This document shows positions 5,100 through 6,212 of a stretch of DNA of 6,212 nucleotides, piece by piece (position 1 is the first letter of the stretch; each line of letters opens with the position of its first letter). Made by a program: the position numbers and the translations under genes. Source of the stretch: Candidatus Levybacteria bacterium RIFCSPLOWO2_01_FULL_42_15 (GTDB lineage Bacteria > Patescibacteriota > Microgenomatia > Levybacterales > UBA12049); contig MFOZ01000024.1 in the NCBI GenBank assembly GCA_001784055.1, forward strand, positions 1 through 6,212, given 5' to 3'. The notes under the pieces were generated by a model, which was given only the letters and a program-made list of their open reading frames with translations, did no database searches and was not told the origin of the DNA.

Positions 5100-5861
5100 A
5101 TGGCGATGCAGTATGTAGAAGGACAATTAAGAAAGAGAGGCCAGGGAAGTTTGGCAGATAGGATTAGGGATGTACGCAGGGAATATATACACAGGGGACA
5201 TGGCAAAGACATAGATTTCCCAGGAACGACAGGAAAAGCTCAAGAAGTTGCTCCGGAGAGAGCCCTGCCGGATCGTCTTCAAAGAATTCAAGCAACTTTT
5301 GAGTTATTAACCAAGGTTCGTGAACCTTTGCCTTCAGAGAGAGAAGCGCTTTTGGCAAAAGGATTTGTTTTTTTATCTATTGAAGCGAAATCGCTCTCTG
5401 TAATTGTTGCTGAAAATCCAGATTATTTTTGGAGAGGCGAGTCAGACTTTATCAAAGCGAGATTTCAACTGAGAGATTATACTCCGCCTGCAATGGTAGT
5501 AGGAATGAACCCAACTCAATTAGCTATTGAAGACAGTTTTAATGAGTCCCAGGCAAGACAGTTGGAGCTGATAGAAAAATATTCGGCTCAACATATAGAG
5601 CCGGATTCTCCGGGCGCAAAAGCAATAATGTTGCCTGCCTCAGTATATGCTCAAGCAGATCTTACTTACGCAAGAGAAAGAGACGGAGAAAAACTTTTTA
5701 AGAACTTCTACGCTCGCGCTTTAGATCAATCGTTAGGGCAATACGTCACGTTTATTGGTCGCGATGAACCTAACTACCGACTCGATGTCCGTAGCTGGCT
5801 TGCTGACGATGGCCGTTCGGTCGTTAGGGCTGTCCCCGCGGTGGTGTTTCTTCAAAAATAG
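5100..5861 (+). CDS. Uncharacterised soluble protein, 253 aa, Patescibacteria-type
   Basis: I do not recognise a domain of known function. The protein has no signal peptide or membrane segment. Residues 1-60 are polar and Arg-rich (RIRDVRREYIHRGHGKDIDF, 21-40) and probably partly disordered; a helical region runs from about 57 to 90; an alpha/beta-looking core covers 88-250. Within the core, AMVVGMNPTQL (131-141), NESQARQLELIEKYS (148-162), AKAIMLPASVYAQADL (173-188) and LFKNFYARALD (199-209) look like conserved blocks, and the protein ends AVPAVVFLQK. From memory, similar hypothetical proteins occur in Parcubacteria genomes; this is not verified. Starts at GTG 5094, ATG 5100 and ATG 5106 share the frame. 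ATG 5100 is chosen because the promoter would begin transcription there, leaving GTG 5094 outside or at the very edge of the mRNA. It has its own promoter, so its neighbours say little about function. Confidence 0.85.
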   Translation: MAMQYVEGQLRKRGQGSLADRIRDVRREYIHRGHGKDIDFPGTTGKAQEVAPERALPDRLQRIQATFELLTKVREPLPSEREALLAKGFVFLSIEAKSLSVIVAENPDYFWRGESDFIKARFQLRDYTPPAMVVGMNPTQLAIEDSFNESQARQLELIEKYSAQHIEPDSPGAKAIMLPASVYAQADLTYARERDGEKLFKNFYARALDQSLGQYVTFIGRDEPNYRLDVRSWLADDGRSVVRAVPAVVFLQK

Positions 5862-5893
5862 GTAGCCTGAACAACTTCTTACTCCTCATAAAA

Positions 5894-5902
5894 TGATATA
5901 AT
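5894..5902 (+). promoter_or_regulatory. Predicted glycosyltransferase promoter, extended -10 (TGA TATAAT)
   Basis: A perfect TATAAT at 5897-5902 with an upstream TGA (5894-5896) ends 7 nt before the ATG at 5910, predicting a leaderless mRNA. No -35 is apparent, and there is no Shine-Dalgarno sequence in the seven bases between. It lies in the 48-bp gap after the 253-aa gene, which has no terminator-like hairpin. Confidence 0.6.
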
Positions 5903-5909
5903 CAAAGCT

Positions 5910-6212
5910 ATGAAAATAGCAATAGTACATGACTATATTAAGGAGTATGGTGGTGCTGAACGAGTACTGGAGGCACTGCATGAACTCTATCCAAACGCGC
6001 CGGTTTATACGCTTGTGTATTGTCAGCAATTCCTTGGTCCCCACAAGACTCGGTTTAGCGATTGGAATATCAAAACCTCATGGTTTCAATACGTCCCCTT
6101 TAAAGAAAAACTCATAAGTCCTCTTCGTCTTCTTGCCCCTTTTTTATTCCAACAGTTTGATTTTTCGGGTTTTGACGTGGTAATCGTGTCTGCCACTGGT
6201 GCTTATACGCCG
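5910..6212 (+). CDS. Glycosyltransferase, GT4-like, N-terminal part (3' end outside window)
   Basis: An open frame starts with ATG at 5910 and stays open to the window edge, giving 101 residues. It begins MKIAIVHDYIKEYGGAERVL, a first beta strand followed by the GGAERV loop typical of the N-terminal Rossmann domain of GT-B fold, GT4-family glycosyltransferases. A further Rossmann element, FDVVIVSATGAYTP (88-101), appears where the acceptor-domain strand with a conserved small-residue turn is expected. These enzymes transfer sugars from nucleotide-sugar donors to lipid or glycan acceptors at the cytoplasmic face, usually for surface polysaccharide. The donor-binding C-terminal domain with its E-x7-E motif is missing here, so substrate cannot be judged. 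The start is supported by the -10 box ending 7 nt upstream. Confidence 0.85.
   Translation, partial: MKIAIVHDYIKEYGGAERVLEALHELYPNAPVYTLVYCQQFLGPHKTRFSDWNIKTSWFQYVPFKEKLISPLRLLAPFLFQQFDFSGFDVVIVSATGAYTP

Noticed and set aside
5929..6117. A 62-codon frame at the right edge
   Set aside because: It is out of frame with the open glycosyltransferase frame starting at 5910, which has a family-typical N terminus and a -10 box.
1..6212. tRNA, rRNA, CRISPR, insertion sequence or phage integration
   Set aside because: No spaced repeats, transposase or integrase motifs, cloverleaf-like segments or long terminal inverted repeats were seen; genes fill nearly the whole window.

Overview
The window looks like a gene-dense piece of a small bacterial genome, most plausibly from the Candidate Phyla Radiation (Patescibacteria, Parcubacteria-like). 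This is inferred from gene content, not from a marker gene. The pointers are a stand-alone PolA-type 5' nuclease with no polymerase domain, a short FtsH, an orphan protein of a type I associate with that group, very short intergenic gaps, and a consistent lack of Shine-Dalgarno sequences. The standard bacterial code reads all genes cleanly, with no in-frame UGA.

Layout, left to right. Bases 3-197 hold the C-terminal end of a gene whose start lies outside the window; its Cys-x-Cys-x4-Cys signature suggests a bacterial SET-domain protein. Next is trpS (213-1211, +), encoding tryptophanyl-tRNA synthetase. It converges on, and overlaps by 26 bp, a minus-strand gene (1186-2154) for a membrane-anchored protein with an HExxH zinc-peptidase-like motif. 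An 88-bp divergent promoter region separates that gene from ftsH (2243-4075, +), the membrane AAA+ protease. Seven bases later comes a 323-aa 5'-3' exonuclease/flap endonuclease (4083-5054, +) with a C-terminal QLGLL tail resembling a sliding-clamp-binding peptide. An uncharacterised soluble 253-aa protein follows (5100-5861, +), and then the N-terminal 101 residues of a GT4-like glycosyltransferase that runs off the window (5910-6212, +).

The genes do not form one pathway. They are housekeeping functions (translation, membrane proteolysis, DNA replication/repair) beside accessory ones (SET protein, anchored peptidase, glycosyltransferase). What links them is promoter architecture: each of the six genes whose start is visible has a TATAAT-like -10 hexamer just upstream, and in five cases it ends only 6-10 nt before the start codon. 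This predicts leaderless or nearly leaderless mRNAs. Two of these hexamers contain the stop codon of the preceding gene. I see no convincing Rho-independent terminators, tRNA, rRNA, CRISPR arrays or insertion sequences, and no gene-free stretch longer than about 100 bp.
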